This document shows positions 9,449 through 21,100 of a stretch of DNA of 64,000 nt, one piece after another. The stretch is from Juglans regia. Lineage: Eukaryota > Streptophyta > Magnoliopsida > Fagales > Juglandaceae. Below the pieces are notes generated by a model. That model searched no databases and was not told the origin of the DNA. It saw only the letters and a program-made list of their open reading frames with translations. Position 1 is the first letter of the stretch. The number at the start of each line of letters is the position of its first letter. A program made the translations under genes and the position numbers. The DNA lies in assembly GCF_001411555.2 (NCBI RefSeq), contig NW_023361643.1:62001-126000 (forward strand), read 5' to 3'.

Positions 9449-11436
9449 TGTCAAGACCCCATCAAAAACCGCCCTAGGACATGGTCCTAGGGTTTGAGAA
9501 TGATGTGGAAGAATGAGGCTAGGGTTTGGTGGCTAGGGTTAGCCGACTTTGGGTTTGGTTCACCCTTAATATTAGGGTGGTTCGGTTTTGGCAATAGGAA
9601 GAAAGTCTTGGTTGACTATATGGACTGAAGGAGTTGAGAGATTTAAGGGATTGAATTATGGAGATAAGATGGAGTTTGAATGAGTCTAGGGTTGTTCCTT
9701 GAGTTTAGGGATTTGAATTTGAATATGGAAAGAGGATAAAGATGGATGGTGTTTGAATGAGTCTAAGGTTGTTCCTAGAGTTTAGGAATTTGAATTTGAA
9801 TTTGAATTTGGTAAGAGGATTTGGATATGGTAAGATGTTGGGAGTCTTGGGTTGATTAGGTGTATTGAAGGAGTTAAGAGATTTAAGGGATGAGTGATTC
9901 TTGGGAAGTTCCAAGAATTAAGGGATTGGAGATTGAAGATTGGAATTAAATGATAGGTAAGGTGGCTAGGGATAATCCTAAATGGTAAGATGCATGGGAG
10001 TGGTTAGGAATTGGAAGTGTGACTAAGGCAATGAATGTATTTTGAATTTGGGAGGAATTAGAAGATGGAAGATGCGCTCCTAACTTGTAGGAGATGATTT
10101 AGGGATTGGTAGGATTTTGAAAAGGTAGAGATGATTGAGGCAAGATTCCTAAGTGGTAGGAATCTATCAAGGAAAGATAGGGTTTCGGTTTTGGTAAGTG
10201 AAGAAGATCTTAGCTGACTAAAGTGATTTTAGGAAGGGTGGTTTAAGGAATTGAAGAGGATTTGTAATTCCTTAAATAAAGGGATTTGAATTTGAATTTG
10301 AATTTGAATTTGAGGAATTCAAGACTCCTAAAAGGAATGAGTTACCTTATAGGGACTTGAGGTGGGCAGCTAGGGTTTATGGAAGATGATGGAGGTTAGA
10401 TATGGTTAGTGGCTATTATGGAGAGATGGCCAAATATGGATTGGATTGGATGAAGGGTATTTTGGGATATGACCAAATATGGAAATTAGGGCAAACACAT
10501 GTGGTGGTTGAAATTTGTGTATGAAGAGGATTGAATGGATGCAAGGAAGTTTATGGATGAATAATTTGGATGAACACTATGGATGAACAATATGGACGAA
10601 TAAGATGGAAAAGTATGAGCAAAGGATGAATAGACTCAACAAAGGAATATTAAGACTCTCTTTATGTTTTATAAGGATATTTGGATATGCAAAAAAAAAA
10701 TAAATAAATAAAATATATGAACATCAAGGAAAATGGATGAACACATATGAACATTCAAGAACACAATGATGAACAACTTCACCACCAAGTCAAGAATGCA
10801 CAAAGATGAATGGACTCAACAAAGGAAAATGGATGAACACATATGAACATTCAAGAACACAATGATGAACAACTTCACCACCAAGTCAAGAATGCACAAA
10901 GATGAATGGACTTAACAAAGGAAAATGAAGACTCTTTTTGGTTTATATGAATATTTAGATATGGAAAAAAGTGTAGATGAACAAGATGAAAAATATATAT
11001 GAACAATGATAGATAATTGAATGGAACAAAGAAATACTCATAAGATTGATAGATAAACGATATAACACCTATTCACGAATTGCAAAGTGATGAATCAAAG
11101 ATAGATGAGTGGACAACACCTATTCACGAATTTCGCCCAAGTAGCCCAACTGCCTAGCATCGAAAGGGTGATCTCATGAACAATAATCTACCCACTTAGG
11201 GAATTTGCCAAAGGTTCAAAAGATGTAAACTAAATGTCTAAGGGTTCTATTTATAGAGCTTACAAAGTGGAAACTCTAATTGGTCCCGTAATAAATAAAA
11301 TAAATAAATCAAGTAATAAGTGATAGTGGCGTGGGGCCCATGGGGACCCACGGCATTGGCCCTAGGTGGCCTTATCTTGGCTATCCATGCATGCCTAGGA
11401 CCATGTCCTAGGGCGATTTTTGATGGGGTCTTGACA
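9449..11436 (+). repeat. 3' LTR-like block with inverted ends
   Basis: It starts TGTCAAGACCCCATCAA and ends TTGATGGGGTCTTGACA. The inverted similarity extends about 43 bp each side, including the palindrome-like CCTAGGACATGGTCCTAGG near the start and CCTAGGACCATGTCCTAGG near the end. The inner core (about 9862-11,387) matches the inner core of the 5' block. The outer ends do not match that block. Confidence 0.65.
10728..10919. repeat. Nearly perfect tandem duplication, 96-bp unit
   Basis: Unit 10,728-10,823 is repeated at 10,824-10,919. I see a single difference (actcaac versus acttaac). The matching part of the 5' block (about 7300-7390) has one copy, so the duplication arose after the two blocks separated. 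Confidence 0.85.
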
Positions 11437-12114
11437 CACCCCCTTCCAGCAGCTTCGCACTGGTCGTTCGACTCCTCTCCCTTTGTTGGACCTTTTTCCC
11501 TCTCAGATCCACCCAACCCACGTCTAGATCCTCCTTTAGTGTTCTGTGCCACCACCTACTACCACCCTCTACCGCAAGATTCCCTTTGCCCACCTTCTAT
11601 TTTCATCAAATCTGCCTCCCAATATATTCCAAACTGTAGAGTCGCACGTGCTGCCCGGATATGTTGTTGTCCACCCTTTAACTTTGCAAGACATCGTGTT
11701 CTATTTTCTTTCCACTAGAAACGATTAAATTTGATAAAAGCAGGGCCTCCTTCCCTTTTTTATTGAGCTTTCTAATGCCGTAGTACTACATGTATATATG
11801 CACACAATCATGGAGGAGAGCCCCGGGCCAGACAGCCTCTCAAGCTAATTATACAATGATCCGAAATCCTTTATCCTAGGTTGGAGGTTTGGAAGAAGTC
11901 AATATATTTCAATTCTCTCCATATCAATATATAATTTTATAGCGGCCAACAAACAAAAACATCTCTCAAACACAATTTGGAAAAGAAACAAATTAAGTAT
12001 TGAATCGGCTTATGAAATTGATCTTAATCAGTTGATCTGTAAGCACTTAAAAGCATAAAATGGATCCTTTAGAAAGCTAACCAGTTTGTCCGTAGAAGCG
12101 TCGATAAGACTAGC
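11437..12114. other. Interval with no supported gene; 3' flank of the following minus-strand gene
   Basis: The first 270 bp are C/T-rich with proline-rich short frames on both strands that I do not recognise. They may be the continuation of the pre-insertion sequence left of 6214. The remainder is A/T-rich and probably includes the 3' untranslated region of the gene whose stop codon is at 12,115-12,117. Confidence 0.3.
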
Positions 12115-15100
12115 CTACAGATTATATTCAGAGAAAATCAGCACCATGAAAGCTTTGAAGATTTCCTTGGGTGTTTCTGGAAATTCTTCCCAACATTGAT
12201 CTTCCTGCATGTTCTCTGCAGCTAGGGAACAATTAAGGAATATATCTAATTAATTTGTAAAGCATTTTGAAGCCAAATATATATATCATGTGGCATTTGC
12301 AACAAATTCTAGTATTCTAATTTGTTGCTAACCTATGATCCGTTTATTGCAAAGTTGTATGATCTGCATCTTGCATAAGTTGAGGGTGATGCTGGATTTT
12401 TCAGCCAACAACAATAGTTCCGATAAAACGATCATCTTATCCTGGAATATTATTATTAATTAATTAATGCCTATGTAATTAACTACTATATTTTACTACA
12501 AACATAATTGGCAATTAAATTAAAACGGTATCGTGCAATCTGATTTTCTTGGCCTCAAAATCATGTGCAATTATTTCAAATAATTACCATATTTGTGAAA
12601 AGTTGCTTGATTATACACAATAGGGGACTGAAGATGTTCTCTTTGGACAGCTTTTCCTCCAGATTTTCAAGATATTCCTGAGATATATGCACACCATGCA
12701 GATATTTATAAGGATATATATAATAGGATCGAAGAAATTTGAAAATAAAAGACTAACATATATATATATACATACCAGCAAAGCAGTGTCAACCATATGG
12801 GCTGCATGCTTAATACTGTTTTCCACAGCAACTGTTGGTTTTGATTTTAGTGAAGAAGAAAAGCAGAGAACAAAGGATGCAAAGGAAATGTACTCTGTCT
12901 ATTAAAAATCTTTCAACATATAGTGTGGTCACTAGCTCTATAAATAGTAAGTACAGTAGGGCAAAAAAAAGAATAATGCAGAAAAGGAATAAATAATCTT
13001 TCTAACAAACTGTACAAAAAATGCTAACAGAATGCTTAGCATCCTTTACTTCTAGAATCATCTGGTGGTTGCATGATTGGCTGATTATTTGGATGACTCG
13101 TGGCAGCTTGTTGTGATGAAGTGGCTTGCATGGTGTGCTGCTGTGATGACTGTATTGCTTGATTTAATATCCCCCCGCAAGATGGAGAGTGGTGGTCAGT
13201 AACTCCCATATGGAGCAACAACGAGTAAAACATAGGGGAATGTAGAGCCTTAGTTAAGAGGTTTGCAAGTTGAGACTGTGATGGTGTGTATGCTATTGTG
13301 AGAACTCCTTCTTGAATTTTGTCCCGAATTAGATGACAATCTAATTCAATGTGTTTGGTTCTTTCGTGGAAGACGGGATTGGAGGAAATGTATAAAGCTT
13401 ATTTGCTATCACAATAGAGTGTAGCTGGCTGATGGTGAGGGACCTGGAGATCAGCAAGAAGATACTTGATCCACATGATTTGAAATGAAGCAGATACTTC
13501 AGCAGAGCTTCTTGATATAGTTGTCTGTTTCTTGCATTTCTAGGAGACAAGAGAGTGGCCAAGGAAGATTCAATAGCTTGTTGTGGAACGCCTAGTGTAG
13601 GGACATGATGCCCAATCAGAATCACAGTAGACAGTCAAGTGATACAAGGATGAAGATGGGAAGAACAAGCCTTGTCCTGGTGATTTCTTGAGATACCGCA
13701 ACACTTTATAGGCAGCATTAAGATGAGGAACTCGTGGTGATGACATGTACTGACTTAGGATATTAACAGAGTAGGAGAGGTCAGGTCATGTAATGGTGAG
13801 GTAGAGAAGTCTGCCAACCATTCGTCTGTATTCACTAGGATCATCCAGCAATTGACCTTCATCTTTGCACAATTTAATATTTGGATCCATGGGAATTAAA
13901 CTTGGTTTACAACCAAGCAAACCAGCATCATTTAATATATCTAATGTATATTTTTGTTGACAAATCTGTATTCCAGTAGGATTTCGGGCAGCCTCTAAAC
14001 CCAGAAAATATTTTAGACAACCAAGATCCTTGATCTTGAACTTGGTAGCTAAAAATTCTTGTAAGTCAGAAACAGCCTTGAGATCATTAGAAGCCACAAT
14101 AATAATATCAACGTAGACAAGTAATGCAATGAATGATATGCCATTGCCTTTTGTAAAAGGAGTGTAATCAGCCCTAGATTGATTGAAACCAAATTGAAGT
14201 AAAGATGAGGAAAATTTGGCATACCATTGCCGAGAAGCCTGCTTAAGGCCATACAAACTTTTCTTCAACTTGCAAACTTTTTCTTTGTTGGGAAGTGAGT
14301 ATCCAGGAGGCATCTTCATGTAGACTTCTTTGTGTAGTTCACCATGTAAGACGGCGTTGTTTACATCAAATTGATGCAAACTCCAGCCTTTAATAGCAGC
14401 AATAGCCAAAAGAGATTTGACTGTGACAAGTTTGGTAACCGGTGAAAAAGTTTCATTGTAATCAAATCCTTCCTCTTGAGTATACCCTTTAGCAACCAAT
14501 CGTGCCTTATGTCTTTCTATAGAGCCATCAGAGTTGTATTTGAGGCAGTAAACCCATTTGGAACCAATTGCTTTCTTTCCAATAGGAGGTCAACAATATC
14601 CCAAGTATGGTTCAATTGTAAAGCATCAATCTCATCATCCATGGCTTTGCGCCATTGCAAAGATTTCACAGCTTGAGAATAGGTGATAGGTTCAGAAATT
14701 TGAAGAATGGCAGCAACAAAGGTAGAGCATGTTTTGGAGAGAAGCTTTTGTTATTTAAATAAGAGGACAAAGCATAGAGAGATCCATTACCTTTTACCTT
14801 GAAGTTTGATTGTGAAGAGGGAGTCACAATGGCCTGTTGACAAGAATAATATTGCAAGTAGGTAGGAGGTTTCTTGGGTTGAGTGGATCTTCGAGGGACA
14901 GATGAAGAGTTAGGAGGATTAATTTGAGGGGTGGGGGATTGTGGGGTGGATTGAGCGTCGGGGAAATGAGGCTGGAAGGTAAAGGTGGAAATGTGAGAGG
15001 GAGGGGGAATATGTGCAGGTAAGGGAATGGTTGGGCCAAGAAGAGGAAAGCATGGTGTGGAATGTGAGTGGCTGCTATGATTATTGGAAATGGAGGATAA

Positions 15101-18100
15101 ATTGTAAGGAAAAATGTGCTCATACAAGATGACATCACCAGAATGAAAGATGGAATTGGTGGCTAAATCCAGTAACTTGTAACCCTTGAATCCAAAAGGA
15201 TATCCAAGTAAAATGCATTGTTTAGCTCCGAAACCAAAATTTTCGCGGTTTTGTTTAATAGTTGATGCATAACATAGGCAACCAAAGGTCTTCAAGTGAG
15301 TATATGTTGGTATTTTTTGAAAAAGCAATTGGTATGGAGTGTTGTTTTGTAGATTGGGGAAGGGGGTATGGTTGATAAGGTATGTGGCAGTTAAGACAAG
15401 ATCATTCCAAATGGAAAGTTAAATACCAGATTGGAATTGCAATACTCGGGCAACATTAAGAATGTGTTGGTGTTTGCGTTCAACAACACCATTTTGTTGG
15501 GGAATCTCAACACAACTTCTTTGATGAATTATTCCTTGTTTTGAATAAAAATTTGTTATTGCAAATTCAGCTCCATTATCTGAGCGAATGATTTTGATTT
15601 TGGATTGAAATTGGGTCTCAATGAGAGAACAAAAGGATTGAAGAAAAGGTCTGGTTTGAGATTTATTTTTCATTAAATACAACCAAGTACATCTTGTGTA
15701 GTCATCGACAATGGTTAGGAAAAACCTAGAGCCATCATATGCTATTTGAGAGCAAGGCCCCCATATGTCACAATGTATGAGATCAAAAGGCTTGGATGTG
15801 CGATGTTCACTTGATTGAAATGGTAGGCGATGATGCTTAGAAAAATGACAGATAGTACAGGTGTGTTGTCATTAATAACATCAAGATTAGGTAAGTCCTT
15901 TTGTAATAAGGAAAGCCGTGAATTAGATAGATGACCCATTCGATAATGCCAAAGCTGTTGGTCATTAGGATGTGAAGTAACAGAGTTGGAAAAAGGAAAT
16001 TTATTACATGGTAAAGTAGAAAAAGCAGTGGAGAGGGCAGTAGATGAAACTGTTGTCAACTTGAGGTGGTATAGACCATTGTGAATCTCACCCTTCCCAA
16101 TCGTGCTCCAAGAGAAAAGGTCCTGTAAAAAGCACTCATTAGTGAAGAAGAGAAGACAACATGATATATCTTTTGTTAATTTTCTAGCTGAGACCAAATT
16201 AAAAGTGAATGTAGGAATGCAAAGAACATCACGAAGAATGAGTTTGTCACTGAGATGGACAGTGCCTTTGTGGGTGACTTGTGCAAGATGACCATTTGGA
16301 AATTTGACATTGAGAGACACGTGAGTGGCTGAACTGGTGTAAAGGGAGGGCCAACAGATCATGTGATCTGTTGCACATGTGTTGATTATCCAAGTCGTGG
16401 TAGTGGTTGGTGGATAAGGGGATTGAAAAGCTAAGAAACATAAATTCATACCAGTCATGGTGGAAGCCAAGGGTGTGGAATCAAGTTGAACTTGATAATA
16501 GAATGTTGTGAGGCTTGTGATTGCAGCAAAGTCAAAAGATGTTGATATTGTGCTTTGGTGAGAACTTCTTGGGATCCGTCATTGATCTGTTCTTGGTTGG
16601 AGGAGCTGACTTGGTTAGCAAATAAATCTGGTGGTTTGCCTCGAGTAGATAGTTTATGGCTAGGTGGATAGCCATGCAATTTAAAACACCGTGCAGCAGT
16701 GTGACTAACTAAATTGTAGTGAGTACAAACTGGTTTTTCAAGAGTTGGTTTAGCCTTAAAACATTTTTCAAGGGAATGGCCAGGAATTTTACAATGGCTA
16801 CAAAAGGAATTTTCTCGCCTTGGAGATCCATATGGTTTAGGGTTGTCTTGGTTAGAGAAGAAAGTGGATTTTGCAGCTAAGGCAAGGGTATCATGTAAGT
16901 TGGGAGGGTTGGAAAGTTGCTTTCGTTTTTCTTCTTGTTGAACCAGGGCATAGACTTCACTTAGGCTTGGAATGGGTTTAATCAAAATAATTTGAGCTTT
17001 GATATTGGTAAATGAATCATGAAGCCCCATGAGAAACTTCATAGTCCAGTCACATTGCTGGTTCTCAAGGACATTTTTCATGGCACCACAGGTGCATGAT
17101 GGAATGACTTCAAAGTTGAGAAGTTCATCAAGAAGCCCTTCAGTTTGGAAAAATGTAGACTTACAAAATCATCACCTTGAACAAGAGAATTAATGGTGTA
17201 ACACCCGGACCCAAAATTGGTATAGTTGGACTTTAGATTTTTATTTTTTTATTTTGAGCTTGATATTTTAAGTTTTTATTTTACGAATTTGAGTAGTGAT
17301 TTTCTTTTAATTTGGAGATCTTGGCCGTTTATTTTTATTCTCCTCGCATGTTTATTTATTTATTTTTTGTTTGTTTTCTTCTCATTCCGTCTATTTTTTT
17401 TTCACACGGTTTTTTTTTTCCGTTGCCCACAGCATGCATGCACACACACGGTTTACCCTTCCATCCGCACACACGTCTCTTTATCCCTAGGGTTTTTCTT
17501 TTGTTTTGCTATATTTATTTGCGTTACACTTTTCTCGCACACTATACAGCCCAGCCCCTCTTGCCGCTGCATTCATCTTCCCCAAGGCTCCTCAACCCCA
17601 CGTTCACCAACCTGCCCTAGCCCCACGAGAAACCACAAACCACCAACACAGAAAGATAACCCACTTCGGAAATCTCCACCACGCACGGCCAGCAGAGGGA
17701 GATCATCATCACGAGTCACCCGCTACGCGTAGAAGCCTCACGCTGCTGCCCTGCCACTCGAAGTCGTAGCCCAGCAATTCCTTCTCTTTGCAAACAGCAC
17801 ACCCCTTCTCAGCCACCGTGGTAGACCTCACCACCGTGCCCACTGCCCAGTCACATGAAGCTGTCGCCTAGCGTCCCGTAGCCCCTACAGCAAGCATCGG
17901 ACTGCTCTGTTTTGGTATCCAAAAACAGAGCATATTCAGCCACCTTGAGCCGCTGAAAGCACCCTCCACCGAAAGCTCCTCCGTGCTGTGCCCCCACAGA
18001 AACTCCCAAGGAGGACGTCTCATCACCCCTATCCGCCGCACGCTGCCTCTATTTCCCCGGTAAGCTCACGCCATTTCTTGTTGGTGTCTCCGTTCTCTCG

Positions 18101-21100
18101 GTATCTACCTCACTTTTCCCTCACCGTGTGCCTCTCTCACTCGTCTCCCTCTCTTGCTCTCATAGCCAGTGACCAAGCGCCACCCCCTTTTGCCGTAGCC
18201 AACTACCAGCTCCACGCCGTTGTGCCCCCACCTCTCCGTAAGTGCTTCAGCTGCACTGTGTGGAGTTTTCTTTTCTGGCATACATATATATATATATGTA
18301 TATGTATTTTACGTGAACTATAGTAGGATGTATTATTACATTTTTACCCCTTAAAGCATACCTCTAGATTTATTGTTTCGGGTGTTTAATTTTGTGAGTT
18401 TATATTATGTACTTTGGATTTTGAAATCATGGGTATATAACGTGGACTGCATGTGATTTTTATTTTTAGACTTAGGCACATGTGAGTTTTATTTTGTTAA
18501 GTTGTTTTTGTAAAAGACTGATTTTTTTTAACAAAATATTTTTTATGAAAATACTGATGAATTCTTGAAGTGATTGGTAAATGTAAAATCTTATTTTAAA
18601 TCCTTTTAAAAGAATATTTTTTGATTTAAACAAAAGTATGATCATCTACTTATAATGATTTCGATATAGTTACGCTATTTTTTAGTTTTATAAATTATAA
18701 ATAAATTGGAATTTAATGTTTTAGTCGGAGTTATTATGTTGGATATTGATGAGTTAGAAAGTGATGTTGGTATATTAGGAATAATGAGAATTTAGGTTTT
18801 TGAGAAATTAAAATAGGTTATTTTAGCATCTTAGGCTTAAATATTGAGATACGTGATTAATTGAAAATTTATGAGAATTACGTGATTATTTTATAGGTGA
18901 CGATTAATTATTGTCCGACGCTTTTGAGGAATTTTGAAAAAGCTAAGAAGTTCAGGTAAGCGGGGTTCTTATGCTAGACTTTGCATTAAAATAAAATGAA
19001 CTAAGGTTATTTTTTGAAAATATACATATTTGATTTTGACAAGAAATTTGAACTACCTCGGTTATTTGTTCTGCATTACTCATGAGATTCTGTTTAAGAA
19101 TGACTGGTGTAGACATGAGCTTATTTTTGACATTCTGTTTCTGAATTTTGAAAAAGAGAGCAAATATGAAATTTTGTGCATAAATTATGTTGTATAATGA
19201 TTTTGTTCTATTATGAAGATTTTCTGTACTCTGATATGATTTGATGTGATTTCTGAAAACGTCTGGCATAACATTCTGTTTCTGTTTCTGTTCCATTCTG
19301 ACCACACCACGGGTGTAAAACTGTGGCCTCTGTTCGGGTTGGTATCAACTTTTCTGTTTCTGGTGCACCCACTTTGGAAACAAAGTGGTTTTCTGCATGG
19401 TCTTTCCTATGTGCACACTAGGGGTTTCGAGAATGAATAAGGGGAGGATTCACATTTTGTTTTTACTCGGTTAGCTACCAGGGTTTGCACAACCCTACCA
19501 CGAGGGTTAAACATGGTATTTGTTCTGATATGATAAGATAAGATGTGATGTTTCAGTTTATGCTATGCCAAAGGGATTTTGATTATGAATATTTTTGAAC
19601 TTTCGCTCTGATATTTTTGATAACATGTTATGACGCTGCATTTTGAAAACATTATTCTGATTCTGCATTCTGATAGAAAATATTTTGTTCTGCATTCTGA
19701 TTTCTGTAAATGCTCATGTTTACATACTAGTATATGTCCTCTGCTTACTGAGTTGTTGATAACTCACCCCTTATCTCCATATATTTTTCAGATAATTTTG
19801 ATGGTTCAGCTGGAGAACAAGAGTAGAAGGTTTTAGCAGGTGTGATGATTAGAGTGGAATAAGTGTCCGAGGATACAAGTGCTTATTTGAGAGTCGTAGT
19901 TAGTAAGCTGAATTTATGTTTTGGATATTTTGATTTGATGAGTTAAGGATAATTTCGAGTTTAAGAGAGTTTTTAATGTATGTTATTGAGATTTTCTTTA
20001 TTGTCCCCATGGAGGAACTTAGATATTTGGATTGATTAAATTGATTAATATTTTATTGGATTTTTTTTCAGATTTTATAGTTGTACTATTTAAGTTGATT
20101 TGAGGTATTAAGAGTTAACTCTCCGGACCTCCTGGAACGGGGCGTTACAAATGGACAGCTTGAGCTCATAAATTTGAGGACCATTATTTTGTGCAAATCG
20201 TTGTTCCAACTCAAGCGATAGGTCATGAGCGGTATCAACATACACGACGCTGTTTTTGATCTCCAATGACATTGCATTTTGAAGCCAAGTTATCACCATG
20301 TCATTACATTCAAGCCATGGTTCTAACAAGGGATCATTAGAAATTTTAGGTTCCTGTAAAGTGCCATCAATAAAACCCAACTTCTTTTTGATTCGTAATG
20401 AGTGACGAACTGTGCATGCCCATGAATGGTAATTATCTGCTATAAGCAGATGATTGGTGAGCAGAGTTGCAAGTGCATCGTTTGGATTAAGAAAGTATGG
20501 GCTAGAGGGGTCTTTAGGGTTTTTGTTGGTTGGGGGAGGAGGAGGAGGGGGAGGAGGAGGGTTGTTGTCATTTGAAGCCATTATGGCTTTGATACCATGT
20601 TGGTTTTGATTTTAGTGAAGAAGAAAAGCAGAGAACAAAGGATGTGAAGGAAATGTACTCTGTATATTAAAAATCTTTCAACGTACACCATGTAAGTACA
20701 GTAGGGCAAAACAAAAAAAAAGAATAACATAGAAAAGGAATAAAGAATCTTTCTAACAAACTGTACAGAAAATGCTAACAGAATGCTTAGCATCCTTTAC
20801 TTCTAGAATCATCTGGTGGTTGAATGATTGGCTGATTATTTGTATGACTCGTGGTAGCTTGTTGTGATGAAGTAGCTTGCATGGTGTGATTATTGTATTG
20901 CTTGATTTAATAGCAACCAAAAGGTGATCACAGCTGGGATCAAAACTTTGGTGATCAGCAGTAGTACTACGAAAAGGGGCCGTTGTATAGGGTTGTTGTG
21001 CTGTAGATAATAGCATGATCTCTTTGCTAGCCATAGCATTGGTTATTCCAAAGCGAGGAACTTTTGAGGAAGAACAGGCAATAATTTGACGTTTGTTTGA

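Larger units (their letters stand above)
6219..11436 (+). mobile_element. Non-autonomous LTR retrotransposon (LARD / TR-GAG-like), two ~2-kb LTRs and 1.2-kb interior
   Basis: The element is bounded by imperfect 5-bp target copies, CACTC (6214-6218) and CACCC (11,437-11,441). It has an LTR-like block 6219-8256, a primer-binding-site-like TTGGTGCTTTCATT, an interior with only a gag-like coiled-coil remnant, a purine tract at 9435-9448, and a second LTR-like block 9449-11,436. There is no protease, RT or integrase, so it would need enzymes from another element. The two blocks share a core (about 6429-7884 and 9862-11,387) but begin and end differently. That is unusual for LTRs copied from one template. 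Confidence 0.65.
12833..20912 (-). mobile_element. Ty1/copia retrotransposon, full-length but decayed, with GCAAC target duplication
   Basis: Two LTRs bracket gag, protease, integrase, RT and RNase H in copia order, all on the minus strand. Target copies GCAAC at 12,828-12,832 and 20,913-20,917 are identical. It lies in the same direction as the host gene it interrupts. About 5.1 kb is the element itself; the remaining 2,958 bp are a later solo-LTR insertion plus one target copy. Frameshifts and changed catalytic residues show it cannot move by itself. Confidence 0.93.

Noticed and set aside
11320..11718. 132-codon plus-strand frame and opposing minus-strand frames
   Set aside because: It crosses the 3' end of the LTR block (11,436) into flanking sequence and matches nothing. 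Chance in C/T-rich DNA.
17226..18323. Several overlapping plus-strand open frames rich in Ser, Pro, Phe and His
   Set aside because: They lie in the C/T-rich first part of the solo LTR, in all three frames, with no family match. Composition alone explains them.
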